Positions 62,901 through 64,000 of a stretch of DNA of 64,000 nt are shown here, in pieces. Position 1 is the first letter of the stretch, and every line of letters begins with the position of its first letter. The position numbers were made by a program, and so were the translations under genes. Origin of the DNA: Dromaius novaehollandiae (taxonomy: Eukaryota > Chordata > Aves > Casuariiformes > Dromaiidae); assembly GCF_036370855.1 (NCBI RefSeq), contig NC_088102.1, forward strand, positions 64,861,601-64,925,600. The letters run 5' to 3'. The notes below the pieces were generated by a model. It was not told the DNA's origin. It saw only the letters and a list, made by a program, of their open reading frames with translations, and did not search any database.

Positions 62901-64000
62901 TTACTTCAGCAGCATCTCACTTCAAGATATTCACAGCTTGGGAACTGACTGTAATCTCTTATGTTTTGTGAAATTCAGTATTTGTATCAACATTTGATAT
63001 CATCACCTAATCCATACTAAATTATATGTGACCTCATTGTAGATGGCCAAGGGAGAATGGGAAGGCATTTATGTATTGCAGGCAAGATTAGCTAACTCTG
63101 CAAATTTTGCCTATTTCTTAACTTAGTTTGGTAAAGCATAAGCTCCTAGTCATTAACAGTTTGTCTTTAAGTGCAATACATTCAGCGGTTTCTTGCTAAG
63201 AAAGGCTGAGTTAATTAAATTCTATTTTTCTAGATATTGTTTTCTTAAATAAGGTAGTTCTTTCTGAAAAGATCAAATACTTTAAAAAATTGCAAGGTCT
63301 TCTAAATCTGTAAGAAGAAAAGGTAGCTTACTCTGTTTGAAATCACAGATGGCATTAGATGCCTACCTTCGTAAGATAAACGGGTGCTGCGCTTCTCCAG
63401 AACTTGAGGAAGCCACAGTTGAGTAACAGAGGCACAGCCTGGTACCTGGAGGCCTGAACAGAGCGGTAGATAAGGTGATGAAAAAGATCACATTTACAGA
63501 GACACTGTTTGCATATGCAGATGGACAGACAGACAGACAGACATCCAGGTGGATTTTCAAAAGCATCTGATCAGGCAGTTAAATATCACCAGATGTCAGT
63601 GAGTATTATGCACCTAAATCAGGGAGACATTTCTCTAAAGCTCATTAGAAGTCTTTTCTGTATCTTTAGGCAGCTTTGTAAATTTGTTTTTCATAAGTAG
63701 ATATGAAGGGAAAAAGAGAGTTACACACAGAGGACTGCTCAGACATACTAAAGCAGCATATCTGAGAATTACGTTGTAATAGTTAATGTGAGGTTCCTGA
63801 CTTCTGCACTCATCGGGCATCATAGGCCACTCAAAAGACAACCATGTGAGAAACCTTTTCTTGGCATCCTGTCTCCTTTCGTTCTCCAGCTGTCTGACCC
63901 TGCTGTTCTTACCCAAGCAAAATTCCCAGCCACGTCCCGGGGTGTCCAGGCGGCAGGTACCAACATCCTTGCCGCCCTCCACCTCCACCTCCCCGGTGGC
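59993..64000 (+). other. KCNC1: KCNC1 intron 1 (5' part)
   Basis: This is the intron after the gtaagc donor. The first several hundred bases remain GC-rich, then composition falls to AT-rich. No segment encoding the S1-S6 core, which would be a long uninterrupted frame, is present. No other gene was seen on either strand. Confidence 0.85.
63524..63543. repeat. (GACA)5 microsatellite
   Basis: Five tandem GACA units lie in KCNC1 intron 1. Confidence 0.9.

Overview
The window is vertebrate genomic DNA, almost certainly avian. The reasons are a 3' fragment of a CR1 LINE (and a second decayed one), a MyoD protein very close to the chicken sequence as I remember it, and small GC-rich first exons in CpG islands separated by long AT-rich non-coding stretches. 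Nothing prokaryotic, viral or CRISPR-like was seen.

Three genes on the plus strand are well supported. (1) 31.0-35.1 kb holds a divergent three-exon ferritin-family gene. Its basic N-terminus (SKRPR motif), ferritin-like core and long C-terminal tail fit ferritoid, the protein described from chick corneal epithelium as a nuclear carrier of ferritin. Most ferroxidase ligands are replaced, and the usual ferritin exons 3 and 4 are fused. (2) 40.27-43.06 kb holds MYOD1, complete in three exons (299 residues), with a TATA-like box and a 3' UTR ending at a clear AATAAA. (3) 59.42-59.99 kb holds the first coding exon of KCNC1 (Kv3.1), covering the T1 tetramerisation domain; the channel core lies beyond the right edge. 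The order MYOD1-KCNC1 on one strand matches the known vertebrate arrangement. The ferritoid-like gene sits on the OTOG side of MYOD1, where I recall no mammalian counterpart.

The left half (1-30.6 kb) has no gene I can name. It contains a roughly 1 kb CR1 remnant, a second CR1 scrap, an old palindromic amniote repeat, homopolymers, and a few isolated minus-strand open segments with good splice signals that may be exons or chance. The MYOD1-KCNC1 interval (43.7-58.9 kb) contains a more coherent minus-strand candidate: five segments from 58.6 kb down to 50.7 kb with good splice sites and matching phases, giving a 183-codon frame of unknown identity. Its first segment starts in or beside the KCNC1 CpG island, so a divergent promoter is possible.

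Functionally the named genes are unrelated: iron handling or nuclear import, muscle determination, and a fast delayed-rectifier potassium channel. Their nearness reflects conserved synteny rather than a pathway. The items most worth follow-up are the catalytically stripped ferritin relative, the minus-strand candidate gene, the His-rich change in MyoD, and the CGG/GCCGA repeats and overlapping upstream ORF in front of KCNC1.
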